From contig JAEWHK010000074.1 in the NCBI GenBank assembly GCA_023387815.1, forward strand, positions 1 to 64,000: a DNA stretch of 64,000 nucleotides, read 5' to 3'. This DNA comes from Pseudomonadota bacterium (lineage in GTDB: Bacteria > Pseudomonadota > Gammaproteobacteria > Burkholderiales > Burkholderiaceae_B). Of the stretch, positions 7,634 to 16,934 are shown piece after piece; within the stretch, counting starts at the first letter, position 1; each line of letters opens with the position of its first letter. The position numbers and the translations under genes are program-made. A model generated the notes under the pieces. It did not search any database, was not told where the DNA came from, and saw only the letters and a program-made list of their open reading frames with translations.

Positions 7634-9301
7634 ATGAAAGAATCTTTTCGCCAATGCATGGCCTGGCTGCATACCTGGACGGGGCTGGTCACCGGCTGGA
7701 TCCTGTTTTTCGTTTTCGTTACCGGAACGGCCGGATATGTAGACGATGAAATCACGCGGTGGATGCAGCCTGAACTGCCGCTGTCGATCAAAGCTGAGCG
7801 TCGCGATGATGCCAGAACAATCGATTTGGCCCTGAAGCGACTCGAGCAGGTTGCGCCGAATGCGCGAAAATGGACGATCAATTTGCCTCACTACGGGATT
7901 GAACCTCGGGGCGAACAAGGTCTGTCCATTGCGTGGCAGGAGCTGCCAAGACGAACGGGAGAGTTCGGCCTGCGCGGTCGGGAAAATCTGGATGCCACGA
8001 CAGGGCAGGTGCAACCGGAAATTGAGCCCAGAGCAACAGGTGGTGGCAGAACCCTGTATCGTATGCATTATCTGCTGCGGTATATGCCATCTAACGTGGC
8101 TATCATGCTGGTCGGCATGTGTACCATGTTAATGTTGCTGGCGGTCATAACTGGCGTCATTACACACAAGAAAATCTTTTCGGACTTCTTTACGTTTCGT
8201 CCTCGCAAGGGACAGCGGTCCTGGCTGGATGCGCATAATGTCGTCAGTGTCATGAGCCTGCCGTTCTTCCTGATGATCACATATACCGGGCTGGTGTTTT
8301 TCGCCTTTAACTACATGCCCGCTGCCCGGGATACAATTTTCAGCGAGAATCCCCGATCTTTCTTTCGAGAATTGCGGGGGCTCAACATCGTTTATGAGCC
8401 GGTGACTCCACCTCGCATATCACTATCGCAATTAAAAGACAAAGTCGAAAATGAATGGCGTTATGGTGCGGTCAGTACCATTGAACTTTCAAATCCCAAA
8501 GGCCAGACACCATTCGTTGAGTTTCTTCCCGCCATTGCCAGCGGTGTGAATCTGATTAACCGTCAGGGCGAAACTTATAGCGCTGTGGATGGGACCAAAG
8601 TAGAACGCAGTGATTTGCCGTCTGGCGCAGCAAATGCGAGAGGTACGCTCGTGTCCCTGCATGAGGGTAATTTTGCCAATTGGTGGCTGCGATGGCTCTA
8701 TTTCATCTCCGGACTGCTGGGGTGCGCGGTGATTGGAACGGGGCTGGTTTTATGGACCGTCAAAAGGCGTACACAACATCAAAAACGCAGTGCGAAAGCG
8801 GGCGATCAGTCCCTGTCTGCTCGATTTGATGCCGCAGGTCTGAGATTGGTCGAGATCCTTAATGCAGGGACTTTGGCAGGATTGCCGCTAGGGGTTGCAG
8901 GCTACTTCTGGGCAAACCGTCTATTGCCAGTTGCCATCGCGGAACGCGCATCCTGGGAAGTGAATGTGCTGTTTATTCTATGGGGATGGGCTTTGCTATA
9001 TGCATCGGTCAGGCCTTTGAAAAAAGCGTGGATAGAGCTGCTATATGCAACGGTAGCAGCCTACGCACTTATCCCGCTGCTCAATTGGGCAACGACAGAC
9101 AAGCATCTTGGCAATACGCTGCCACATGGCGACTGGGCGCTGGCAGGTTTTGATCTGACCATGCTGGCCCTTGCTGCGATATTTTTCTATATGGCGCTCA
9201 AGCTCAAACGCAAATGGCTGGTTCTGGAAAATACCCTTGTCAAACCGATAAAACCTGCCAAGCCAGAAGGTTCTCCCATTCTTTCGGATATCAAATCATG
9301 A
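7634..9301 (+). CDS. PepSY-domain inner-membrane protein (iron-siderophore reductase type)
   Basis: A 555-residue inner-membrane protein of the PiuB/FoxB/FsrB type. It opens with HTWTGLVTGWILFFVFVTGTAG, a TM segment typical of PepSY_TM proteins, and has further TM segments near 155-175, 205-230, 355-380 and in the C-terminal third, with periplasmic loops between. Family members are thought to reduce or release iron from siderophores after import. It sits 54 bases after the TonB receptor and overlaps the DUF3649 gene by four bases, forming a tight iron-uptake operon. Conserved histidines (WLHTW, LHEGNF) could bind haem. Confidence 0.85.
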   Translation: MKESFRQCMAWLHTWTGLVTGWILFFVFVTGTAGYVDDEITRWMQPELPLSIKAERRDDARTIDLALKRLEQVAPNARKWTINLPHYGIEPRGEQGLSIAWQELPRRTGEFGLRGRENLDATTGQVQPEIEPRATGGGRTLYRMHYLLRYMPSNVAIMLVGMCTMLMLLAVITGVITHKKIFSDFFTFRPRKGQRSWLDAHNVVSVMSLPFFLMITYTGLVFFAFNYMPAARDTIFSENPRSFFRELRGLNIVYEPVTPPRISLSQLKDKVENEWRYGAVSTIELSNPKGQTPFVEFLPAIASGVNLINRQGETYSAVDGTKVERSDLPSGAANARGTLVSLHEGNFANWWLRWLYFISGLLGCAVIGTGLVLWTVKRRTQHQKRSAKAGDQSLSARFDAAGLRLVEILNAGTLAGLPLGVAGYFWANRLLPVAIAERASWEVNVLFILWGWALLYASVRPLKKAWIELLYATVAAYALIPLLNWATTDKHLGNTLPHGDWALAGFDLTMLALAAIFFYMALKLKRKWLVLENTLVKPIKPAKPEGSPILSDIKS

Positions 9302-9600
9302 ATACAAGCAATCTAAACTGGCAGTACCGCCTTCAGGTAACGTCAAGGATTCTGGCCGCAGCGCTGGGAGGTTATGCGGTCGCTTCGGCAATGACAGTCT
9401 TTCTTGCGCTTGTATGGCCAATACCGCCAGCACAGGCGGTATTGTCTTCCACACTTCTGAGCTTCATCTGGTATGCCGTTGCTGTTATCTGGGTGTTCAG
9501 TGTTAAACGTGTATCCCGGGCCTGGGCTGGCGTGATTCTGGCGACATTGGTTCTGGTGTTCCTGGATTGGCTCCTGTTGCCGTATTTGGGTGTGCAATGA
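9298..9600 (+). CDS. DUF3649 small membrane protein
   Basis: A 100-residue protein with three predicted TM helices (about 15-40, 48-66 and 73-95). The opening YRLQVTSRILAAALGGYA is the DUF3649 signature found beside PepSY iron proteins. It starts in an ATGA overlap with the PepSY gene and ends in another with the next gene, so the three are translationally coupled. Function is unknown; co-occurrence says it supports siderophore iron acquisition at the inner membrane. Confidence 0.8.
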   Translation: MNTSNLNWQYRLQVTSRILAAALGGYAVASAMTVFLALVWPIPPAQAVLSSTLLSFIWYAVAVIWVFSVKRVSRAWAGVILATLVLVFLDWLLLPYLGVQ

Positions 9601-10424
9601 TTGCTGATAATGGGTTATTCCATATAGGCATTCTGTTGCTGAGCCTGTCAGGTTTTGGCATGCTCGCGCTGGCAAGTGAACGACCGGGCGAGTTGCTGCT
9701 GGCCAGATTGCGATCGAAACGGCCATCTTTGCACTCCCGCGCACGTCTTCGTATTGCGGGATGGCTCCTGCTCGCTGTTGCCCTGACTCTAAGTATGTGG
9801 GGATTGCCAGGAAGTATTGGCGTCGTTGCCTGGCTCGGCTGGCTCACTGTTGTTGGTGTGCTATTGGTCTTTACTCTGCCCAGATGGACAGAGAAGAAGG
9901 CCGCCAAACCATTGCCGCCATCGTTTCTGCAGGCTCCGGGTTCGCGGATCTGGCAGATGCTGGCAGCGGTCATTTTTACGGGTAGTGCGATTGCGGTGGG
10001 GCTGCATTATGCGCACAATCCGCAGGCTCTGTCTCTCAGACAGGACGCGTATCGCGGGACGGCCGGGCCGTGGTCATTTGTACTGGCCGAAAGAGATTTT
10101 GATATCCCGGATATGGTCCTGGGAGATATCCCTACTAAGGGTTTTCTCGTGCGATTCTGCGAGAGCTGCGATTTGCAAATACGGAATGCCTACCTGAAAG
10201 TAAACAAGCCGCGCTCACTCAGGGGTGCCGGTATGGTATTTAACGGCACAAAGTGGGATCGAAACGTTGATATTCAATTACCCAATAATACGCGCGCCGA
10301 TAGCCTGCTGTGGCTGACAGTTGAAGGCAAAGACGGCTCAGTCCACTATGCGTCTGTCCGTCTGAGTGATATTGCGCCCGAAACCGCAAGGTGGTTTGAG
10401 ACAAGAAACGGTACTGACGGCTAA
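9597..10424 (+). CDS. DUF3325-like membrane protein fused to an unrecognised C-terminal domain
   Basis: A 275-residue protein. The first roughly 105 residues match the DUF3325 pattern: a first helix with SLSGFGMLALASERP, then RIAGWLLLAVALTLS and a third hydrophobic helix. DUF3325 proteins usually end there. This one continues with a fourth TM segment (about 118-138) and a soluble domain of about 130 residues, with FCESC (Cys188, Cys191) and a beta-rich, probably periplasmic sequence. I do not recognise that domain. The CxxC might bind metal or be redox-active. The gene is last in the operon and its stop overlaps that of the convergent ABC gene. Confidence 0.65.
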   Translation: MIADNGLFHIGILLLSLSGFGMLALASERPGELLLARLRSKRPSLHSRARLRIAGWLLLAVALTLSMWGLPGSIGVVAWLGWLTVVGVLLVFTLPRWTEKKAAKPLPPSFLQAPGSRIWQMLAAVIFTGSAIAVGLHYAHNPQALSLRQDAYRGTAGPWSFVLAERDFDIPDMVLGDIPTKGFLVRFCESCDLQIRNAYLKVNKPRSLRGAGMVFNGTKWDRNVDIQLPNNTRADSLLWLTVEGKDGSVHYASVRLSDIAPETARWFETRNGTDG

Positions 10425-12187
10425 GCATAAGAAAACGACATGCCGGCAATCTGTGCATCGTGCAGGCGCCGGTATTTACCATCGGGCTTCGATAGCAATT
10501 CCGTATGTGAGCCCTGTTCAATAATCGTGCCGTTATCGACGACGAGAATTCGATCCGCATTTGTGATGGTTGCCAGGCGATGGGCGATAATCAGGGTCGT
10601 GCGGCCTTTGGATAATTCGGCCAGTGACTGCTGAATGGCACGCTCTGTCTCTGTATCCAGCGCAGAGGTCGCCTCGTCCAGAATGAGGATGGGTGGGTTC
10701 TTCAGAAAGATCCGGGCGATGGCCAGACGTTGTTTTTGCCCGCCGGAGAGTTTGACGCCGCGCTCACCGATGACGGTATCCAGTCCATCGGGAAGTGAGG
10801 CGATCATTTCGTCAAGCCGCGCGCGCGTGGCCGCATCCATGATTTGCGCTTCGCTGGCGTCAAGTCGCCCATATGCGATGTTTTCCCGGATCGTGCCCGC
10901 AAACAGAAAGACATCCTGCTGAACAATACCAATATTGGAGCGCAAGGACTTCATCGTGATTTGGCTGATGTCCATGCCATCGACGGTGATTGAACCGCCA
11001 TCCAGTTTATAAAAGCGTGGTAGCAATGAGCAGATTGTTGTCTTTCCAGCTCCGGAAGGCCCGACAAAGGCAACCGTTTCACCTGCCGCGATGTCAAATG
11101 ACAAGTTGGAGAGCACGCGCCGACCCTGTTTATAGCTGAACTGGACGTCACGATAACTGACGTCGCCACGAACGCGCCCGACAGATTGTGCCGATGGGCT
11201 GTCCAGAATATCCGGCTCGATCTCAAGAAATTCAACATAACGCTGGAACCCGGCAATGCCTTTGGGATACATATCGATGACAGCATTGATGAGTTGCAGC
11301 GGTCGAAAGAAGACATTCACCAGCAGCAGGAAGCCAACAAACTCACCTGCGGTAAGACCGCCGTGAACCACGAACCAGGCGCCAGCCAGCATAACCACAA
11401 CCAGAACGGCGCGCATCGAAAAATGAGATAGCGCCATTGTCGCGGCCATCATTTTGTATGCTTCAAGTTTTGTGGAAAGATAATTACGGTTGTTATTGGC
11501 GAATAAATTTCGTTCGTGATCTTCATTGGTAAACGCCTGCACCACTCGTATACCGCCGACATTCTCTTCGATACGCGCATTGAACTCGGCAATGCGGGAG
11601 TAAATATTCCGGAACGCCATGGTCATGCGCCGCCCGTACACAATGGTGATAAAGGCGGAGAGTGGCAAGACAGCGGCAGTCACCAACGCCAGCGGCACAT
11701 GGACCCACAACATCAGGCAAAACGCCCCAATCAGCGTCATGATGGCAATGAAAACATCTTCGGGACCATGATGGGCCAGTTCTCCAATCTCATCCAGATC
11801 GTTGGTGAGCCGGGCAACAATATGGCCTGTCTTCTGATTGTCGAAAAAGCCAAAGGACAATTTCTGAAGATGATCGAAGGCTTTGCGCCGCATTTCGGTT
11901 TCAATGCGCACGCCCAGTGCGTGACCCCAGTAATTGACAATGACAATGAGTAATGCATTGATGGCGTACACGATCAACAGCCCCACCGCGGCGAGAACCA
12001 CCAGCCCGAGCTCTCCGGTAGGCAAGAGACGATCGATGAACAGGGTCACGACAACAGGAAATGCCAATTCCAATAAGCCAGCAGCCACGGCACTGCCAAA
12101 GTCCAGCGCAAAAAGTCCCCGATGTGGCCGATAGTAGGAAGCAAATCGTTTGAGAAGAGCAGGGAGGGCTTTGGTCCGTTTTGACAT
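10421..12187 (-). CDS. ABC-type exporter, fused permease and ATPase
   Basis: A 588-residue half-transporter. Six TM helices lie in the first 320 residues, followed by a nucleotide-binding domain with Walker A GPSGAGKTT, Q-loop IVQQDVFLF, signature LSGGQKQR, Walker B ILILDEATSALD and the IIAHR switch histidine. It should act as a homodimer exporting lipids, peptides or, given its neighbours, a siderophore. ATG 12187 is used because it has AAGGA upstream; an in-frame GTG at 12211 would add eight residues. A Fur-like site lies upstream. Substrate is inferred from context only. Confidence 0.85.
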   Translation of the reverse strand: MSKRTKALPALLKRFASYYRPHRGLFALDFGSAVAAGLLELAFPVVVTLFIDRLLPTGELGLVVLAAVGLLIVYAINALLIVIVNYWGHALGVRIETEMRRKAFDHLQKLSFGFFDNQKTGHIVARLTNDLDEIGELAHHGPEDVFIAIMTLIGAFCLMLWVHVPLALVTAAVLPLSAFITIVYGRRMTMAFRNIYSRIAEFNARIEENVGGIRVVQAFTNEDHERNLFANNNRNYLSTKLEAYKMMAATMALSHFSMRAVLVVVMLAGAWFVVHGGLTAGEFVGFLLLVNVFFRPLQLINAVIDMYPKGIAGFQRYVEFLEIEPDILDSPSAQSVGRVRGDVSYRDVQFSYKQGRRVLSNLSFDIAAGETVAFVGPSGAGKTTICSLLPRFYKLDGGSITVDGMDISQITMKSLRSNIGIVQQDVFLFAGTIRENIAYGRLDASEAQIMDAATRARLDEMIASLPDGLDTVIGERGVKLSGGQKQRLAIARIFLKNPPILILDEATSALDTETERAIQQSLAELSKGRTTLIIAHRLATITNADRILVVDNGTIIEQGSHTELLSKPDGKYRRLHDAQIAGMSFSYA

Positions 12188-12310
12188 CTGTGATACGTGT
12201 TCCTTTCGCACTGCCGAGGCATCAATATCCTGACGCTACTGATGGGGAATTGATGTTGAAACAGCTATGCTTTGCAACATCACGACTCGATTATATGAGT
12301 TTAATTGGGA

Positions 12311-12329
12311 ATGAGAATCAATAGCATTG
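12311..12329 (-). promoter_or_regulatory. Fur-box-like site upstream of the ABC exporter
   Basis: AATGAGAATCAATAGCATT lies about 125 bases upstream of the exporter start, in the spacer that also holds the preceding gene's terminator. AATGAGAATC is a common core of Fur sites in betaproteobacteria. This would make the exporter iron-regulated on its own promoter. Confidence 0.5.
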
Positions 12330-12385
12330 TAGCAGGACACATTATTTAATGTCGGAATTCATTCGTTTCGAGGCGTAAGTCCCGT

Positions 12386-12420
12386 CAAGAAAAATATGCC
12401 CGCTCGTTCCTGCGAGCGGG
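12386..12420 (-). terminator. Intrinsic terminator after the STN-type TonB receptor
   Basis: Perfect 8-base stem CCCGCTCG (12399-12406) with CGAGCGGG (12413-12420), a six-base loop, and on the minus strand an ATATTTTTCTT tail. It lies 16 bases after the receptor stop and separates the receptor from the ABC exporter. Confidence 0.85.
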
Positions 12421-12435
12421 TTGACACTTCAGGCA

Positions 12436-14907
12436 TCAAAATCGATACTGCAGCGTTGCGGTAATGTTTCTGGGCGTACCATAGTTGTGATACCAGATAG
12501 TCGATAGGTATTTTTTGTTCGTCAGATTGGATACGTTCACAGTGGCACTCAGATTTGGATTGATCTGATATCGGGCCAGCAAACTTAACAGCGTTATGGA
12601 GCCCTGATTCAGCGCGGGATTGTCATCGTAGGGATGCGATGTTCGACTTTGCCAAATGAGGCCGCCGCCAAGCGTCAATCCGCTTAGCTGCCCAGAAAAC
12701 GCGTAGCTGGTATATAACTTGATCTGTCTGGCAGGCGTATCCTGCATGAGTCGTTGACCGTCCTTGGCCCGTACAAAGGTTTGCGTATAGGCGGCCATCA
12801 ATTGCCAGTTGCGGGCAATTTCGCCCGATAGCTCAAGTTCATAACCTCGGGCTTTAGTGTCATCGGCAGCAATATAAGCATCTTCCCCATCGGGCGTTAC
12901 AAATCCATCATCCAGCAGGGCAAGATTATTCTTGCGCGTCCAGAACATGGCCGCACTTGCATTGAGTCGGCCATCCAGGAATTCTCCTTTCAAACCCACT
13001 TCATAGTTTTTCCCTTCTTCTGGATCCAGCGTTTTGCCGTCGCGGTCACGATTGCTTTGCGGGTTAAAAATAGTGGTGTAACTGGCGTAGGCCGAAAGCT
13101 GCTTATTCAGATCGACAACTATCCCCACGTAAGGGGTAATGACATTGGATTCTTTAATATCCGTATAGTTGCTTCGTTCTCTATAATTATTAACACGAGC
13201 TCCCGCTATGACCGCTACGCCGTCCATTGGTCGTAGTCTGGTTGCCGCATAAGCGCCAGTCTGGCGGATTCGTGTAAATGCGGTTCCCGTCCTTGCCGGC
13301 GGAGGTACCGTGATGTCGCCTGTATTTGCGAAATCATATATATTGTCCACGGGTACGCCGAAAGTGTATTGATACGCCGGGTCTACAGCATGTAGATTCT
13401 CATGGTTCAAACCAACCATTAATTCGTGTTCACGGCCAAGCAGATGAAAAGGTCCCGAGGCATTGAGACTTATACCGGTGGTTTTTGGTGTAAATCGGTT
13501 TCGACCATATTCAAACGAAGATGCTCCTGTTTCTGCGTCGATATCACCCCGGGCCAGCCCGAACACCTGATCGTGATTCAGTCGTGTATGGTGAACCGAA
13601 AGCTGAGCCTTCCAGCCATTGTCAAAGCGATGGTCTAACGTCGCGAAGAGGTTGGTTCGCTTAACGTCAGCAAAGGCCCACGCAGGCGAGGCGTTCGCTG
13701 TACGAGAAAAGTAGGTAGGCCGCCCATCAGTATCGACACGCGCAAAATTATTGAAGGAAATTCCTCGGTCCTTGTTTCGGGAATACTCGATTCCAAGAGT
13801 GAGTAAGGTGGAGGGCGTGAGATCCGCTTCCAATACGCCATAGAGTACGCCGTCTTTGGCATCCCGGTGACGATCCATCCATTCCCCGCCCATCCCACCA
13901 TCGGCAACAATTCGACCGCGTATCGTCTTGTCTTCATTGAGCGGTCCGCTTAAATCAATTTGCGTGCCATATCTACCCCATCGTCCGGCGGTCAGATCGA
14001 CTGACCCCTGAAAATCAGCAGTTGGGCGTTTCCGGATCAGATTGATTGCTGCTGCAGGGTTGCCTGCGCCGTTCAATAAACCGGTGGCGCCACGCACGAC
14101 TGTGACATTATCGTAGATGGCTGTGGAGGTACCGCCTATGCCACTTCGGGTGCCTGCCATTGCCTGCAAACCCAGTTGGTTTGTCGGCATGCCATCAATC
14201 ATGTAATTCGTGATTTCGAAGCCACGAGCGTAGAATATTTCACCAACGGCTGGGCTGCCCGACGAGCCGGCACGAACGAGCGACACGCCCGGTGTCATAT
14301 CCAGAACTTTTCCTAAAGAATCAAGCTTTTCATCTTCCATGCGCTGGCGCGTAAAGACAGTTACAGATTGGGGAGTGTCGCGCAATGAGAGGTCGAAGCC
14401 TGTCGCCGTATTGGAGTTCTCTGCAGTGTACGAGCCGGTTCCTTCTGTTTTGATACTTGAAGTGGCTGTAATTGCTGACAATACTGGAATAGCCTCGCCG
14501 TTGTCCGATGTGGAACCCGAAATCCCGGAGTTGGCAGGGGTAGGGCGCAAAACGTATCCACCATTGTCCAATGCGACTGCCGACAATCCGGTACCGACCA
14601 ATAACGCCGCCAAGGCCGCCTGTGGTGTATAGGTGCCTTGAATTCCGGATGTTACCTTGTCAGCCGTCTGGTTCTCAGTAAAGCTGAGCAAAATGCCCGC
14701 TGAACTGGCAAGATGGCGCAAGGCAGGTGACAGGGAGCCAGCGGCAATACTGTATCCATGTCTGGCGGCAGTTTTCGTCTGCGCTTCGACTTGCGGTGTT
14801 AGCGTCAAATTAAGCGCTCCGGCGCACACTGCTGTCAAAATGACGTTTCTATAGACTAACGTTCTGGCTGGTCGTATATATATTTCGTGGTTCCTGCGGG
14901 TCGGCAT
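12436..14907 (-). CDS. TonB-dependent receptor with STN signalling domain (FecA/FpvA type)
   Basis: An outer-membrane siderophore receptor of about 823 residues. A signal peptide (VILTAVCAGALNLTL, cleavage near VEAQ) is followed by an STN domain at about 45-105 (SLSPALRHLASSAGILLSF, then GYVLRPTP), a plug (LRDTPQSVTVFTRQRMED, GNPAAAINLIRKRP) and a barrel ending in TATLQYRF. The STN domain talks to an anti-sigma protein, and the FecR-like gene lies just upstream. ATG 14907 is chosen because AGGAG lies just before it; the frame is open 12 codons further upstream. Related receptors take up hydroxamate, citrate or pyoverdine-type chelates. The substrate cannot be told here. Confidence 0.9.
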   Translation of the reverse strand: MPTRRNHEIYIRPARTLVYRNVILTAVCAGALNLTLTPQVEAQTKTAARHGYSIAAGSLSPALRHLASSAGILLSFTENQTADKVTSGIQGTYTPQAALAALLVGTGLSAVALDNGGYVLRPTPANSGISGSTSDNGEAIPVLSAITATSSIKTEGTGSYTAENSNTATGFDLSLRDTPQSVTVFTRQRMEDEKLDSLGKVLDMTPGVSLVRAGSSGSPAVGEIFYARGFEITNYMIDGMPTNQLGLQAMAGTRSGIGGTSTAIYDNVTVVRGATGLLNGAGNPAAAINLIRKRPTADFQGSVDLTAGRWGRYGTQIDLSGPLNEDKTIRGRIVADGGMGGEWMDRHRDAKDGVLYGVLEADLTPSTLLTLGIEYSRNKDRGISFNNFARVDTDGRPTYFSRTANASPAWAFADVKRTNLFATLDHRFDNGWKAQLSVHHTRLNHDQVFGLARGDIDAETGASSFEYGRNRFTPKTTGISLNASGPFHLLGREHELMVGLNHENLHAVDPAYQYTFGVPVDNIYDFANTGDITVPPPARTGTAFTRIRQTGAYAATRLRPMDGVAVIAGARVNNYRERSNYTDIKESNVITPYVGIVVDLNKQLSAYASYTTIFNPQSNRDRDGKTLDPEEGKNYEVGLKGEFLDGRLNASAAMFWTRKNNLALLDDGFVTPDGEDAYIAADDTKARGYELELSGEIARNWQLMAAYTQTFVRAKDGQRLMQDTPARQIKLYTSYAFSGQLSGLTLGGGLIWQSRTSHPYDDNPALNQGSITLLSLLARYQINPNLSATVNVSNLTNKKYLSTIWYHNYGTPRNITATLQYRF

Positions 14908-15076
14908 GGTCTCTCCTAACAGGGCAAAAAATGTCGCCCTCATTTAATAGGTGCCGCGAAAACAGGAATCAGGCAGAAAATGTTACTGATCAGCGCAAAA
15001 AAATTGTAACAACAGGGAGATCAATAAAACCAGCTTTAGTCAATCAGATTTCAACCGTTGCCGCGATGGCTCGGTC

Positions 15077-16087
15077 TTAAGAGGCAGCCTGAACCGTTAC
15101 CCAATAGCGCGTTCGCATTACCACTTTTACTGGCACAACGCTGGGTAATGTGTTCAGGATGCGGTCCGTGTCTGTCAAAGGAAACACACCTGAGAGTCTC
15201 AGGGCTGCTATCTCAGGGTCGCAGCGAAGAATTCCCGGGCGGTAGCGGTTCAATTCATTCAGGAATTCATCCAGACGCATATCTTCTGCCACTATCTGAT
15301 TGCGTATCCAGGCGTCATCTTGTTGGGTTACCGGTAGCGGAGTTTGTACCTCAGCACGAGTAAAAGCGACAGTCCAACCCGCGTGCATAATAAATGGTTC
15401 ACCTGATATAGCAGGTGTAATTGCCACAGCGCTTTTCTGTACACTAACTCGCGTCTTCTTGAGTTGTTGTTGCACGCTGAATTGGGTTCCCAAAGCAAGA
15501 ATCCGACCTTCTGCAGTCTCTACGATAAAGGGGCGCGATTCCGGATTGCCGCTCCCGTCATGGCCGGTCGTAATGGCCACGTCACCGGCGATCAGTTTTA
15601 TAACTCTGCTATTTTTATCAAATTGCAAATTGATGGCCGTAGCCGTATTGAGCATAATCTGTGTGCCATCATCCAGTATTTCAGTGCGCTGTTCGCCAGT
15701 ATTCGTTCGATAATCTGCAGCCTGTCGCTGCCAGGTCTGAGTTCTTGAAGCGAGCAAAGCCGACACGCCAACTGCTGGTGTGAACAACAAAAGATTAAGC
15801 GTTTTGCGCTTGCTTGCTTTCCTGGCATTTGCAGTAGACAGTGCCTGGTAAGCAGCATGAGGCTGAAGCTCTTTGATGCGCTGGGTTACGGTCTCAATGT
15901 GCTGCCACGCCCGTTCGTGGTCGGGGTGGGCACTGCGCCATTGTTCCCACTGTTTTCTGTCCTGAACCGTAAAATTGCCTGACTGAAGCAATGTGAGCCA
16001 TTGTGCAGCTTGAAAAGCAACCGTCTCGTCGATCGGCTGACCACAAGCCATATGGACGATGTTAGTGTTCGTGATGGAAGAAACCAT
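15077..16087 (-). CDS. fecR: FecR-family anti-sigma regulator
   Basis: A 336-residue single-pass inner-membrane protein. The N-terminal cytoplasmic DUF4880 region has WLTLLQSGNFTVQDRKQWEQW, then HPDHERAWQHIE. A TM segment lies near 95-115, and the periplasmic FecR domain has RTEILDDGTQIMLNTATAI and GTQFSVQQ. It relays the occupied-receptor signal from the STN domain to the sigma factor. ATG 16087 with GGGAG upstream is preferred; a TTG at 16102 would abut the sigma-factor stop exactly. It lies between the sigma factor and the receptor it should control. Confidence 0.88.
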   Translation of the reverse strand: MVSSITNTNIVHMACGQPIDETVAFQAAQWLTLLQSGNFTVQDRKQWEQWRSAHPDHERAWQHIETVTQRIKELQPHAAYQALSTANARKASKRKTLNLLLFTPAVGVSALLASRTQTWQRQAADYRTNTGEQRTEILDDGTQIMLNTATAINLQFDKNSRVIKLIAGDVAITTGHDGSGNPESRPFIVETAEGRILALGTQFSVQQQLKKTRVSVQKSAVAITPAISGEPFIMHAGWTVAFTRAEVQTPLPVTQQDDAWIRNQIVAEDMRLDEFLNELNRYRPGILRCDPEIAALRLSGVFPLTDTDRILNTLPSVVPVKVVMRTRYWVTVQAAS

Positions 16088-16102
16088 GTTCCGCTCTCCC
16101 AA

Positions 16103-16606
16103 CTACACGGCAATCGCGAACAGGCACTGGCAATTGGCGCGCGTAAGATACTGTTTGACTGAGCTTTCGGACATATTGATGCGTTTTGCAACCTCCTTAT
16201 AACGCAGTCCTTCGAGATGAACCAGCAAGAAAACTTCTTTGACTTTGGCGGGAAGCCCATCCAGGGCATGGTCAATTTGCTGTAGAGTTTGCAGCGCCTG
16301 CAGGCGTGTTTCAGGAGAGGGTACCATCTCCTCCGGCAATGTTGCCAGCATATCCAGGTAGCTCGTCTCCAGTTTTAACCGACGATGGTAATGTGCCATG
16401 AGCCGCCGGGCAACGGTGGCTAAAAATGGGCGGGGCTCACGAATTTTATCTGCCAGATCTGCAGAAATAACAGATACGAAGGTGTCCTGTGCCATGTCGG
16501 CAGCCAGGAATGTATCGCCAAGCTTGCGGTGTAACCACCCTTGCAACCATTTGTGATGATCGCTATACAGTGTCTCTGGCGTAAAAGGTGTTGACTGATC
16601 AGTCAT
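16103..16606 (-). CDS. fecI: ECF sigma factor, FecI type
   Basis: A 167-residue ECF sigma factor. Region 2 carries KLGDTFLAADMAQDTFVSV and PRPFLATVARRLM. Region 4 carries LPAKVKEVFLLVHLEGLRYKEVAKR, then MSESSVKQYLTRA, the HTH that reads the -35 element. FecI-type factors drive a cognate TonB receptor gene when FecR signals. The order sigma, anti-sigma, receptor on one strand is the classic iron-starvation arrangement. A Fur-like inverted repeat precedes the gene, so low iron probably induces the regulator pair first. Confidence 0.9.
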   Translation of the reverse strand: MTDQSTPFTPETLYSDHHKWLQGWLHRKLGDTFLAADMAQDTFVSVISADLADKIREPRPFLATVARRLMAHYHRRLKLETSYLDMLATLPEEMVPSPETRLQALQTLQQIDHALDGLPAKVKEVFLLVHLEGLRYKEVAKRINMSESSVKQYLTRANCQCLFAIAV

Positions 16607-16934
16607 AGAGCCGATCCAGCGCGCGTAAAATTATTAATGAAAATGCGTATCAGTTTCATTCTAACTCAGAAATCAAAGACTGCGTAGGCGACAACGATTG
16701 GTATTGCTATAAATGAGTTTGTTGCGGGCAAGAGAAATCGGTACATAAGCGCAAAGCTGGCTGGGTAGTTCTGTTCTGAATCAGACTGGCGCGTTGCTGC
16801 TATCGGCCAAACCTGCCCCGACACTCCGGCACTGCCCTCAGAAATCCTGACGCTAAGACAAAGAATTATTTGATTCTGATGTGTCGCCCGCAAGAATACA
16901 ATTCACCAATAGAATTGGATTTGAGGAGATCGAC
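16607..16934. other. Intergenic region between divergent sigma-factor and CoA-transferase genes
   Basis: About 330 bases holding the Fur-like site near the sigma-factor start and, at the other end, GAGGAG (16922-16927) serving the CoA-transferase. A 75-codon frame on the minus strand (16666-16893) has no recognisable domain and I do not count it. Confidence 0.6.
16636..16660 (-). promoter_or_regulatory. Fur-box-like inverted repeat upstream of fecI
   Basis: Outer arms AATGAAA (16636-16642) and TTTCATT (16654-16660) are perfect inverted repeats, with an AT-rich GCGTATC core between. It lies 30-55 bases upstream of the sigma-factor start, where a repressor would block transcription. Confidence 0.55.

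Noticed and set aside
16666..16893. 75-codon minus-strand frame
   Set aside because: No recognisable domain, and it overlaps the regulatory region of two divergent genes.
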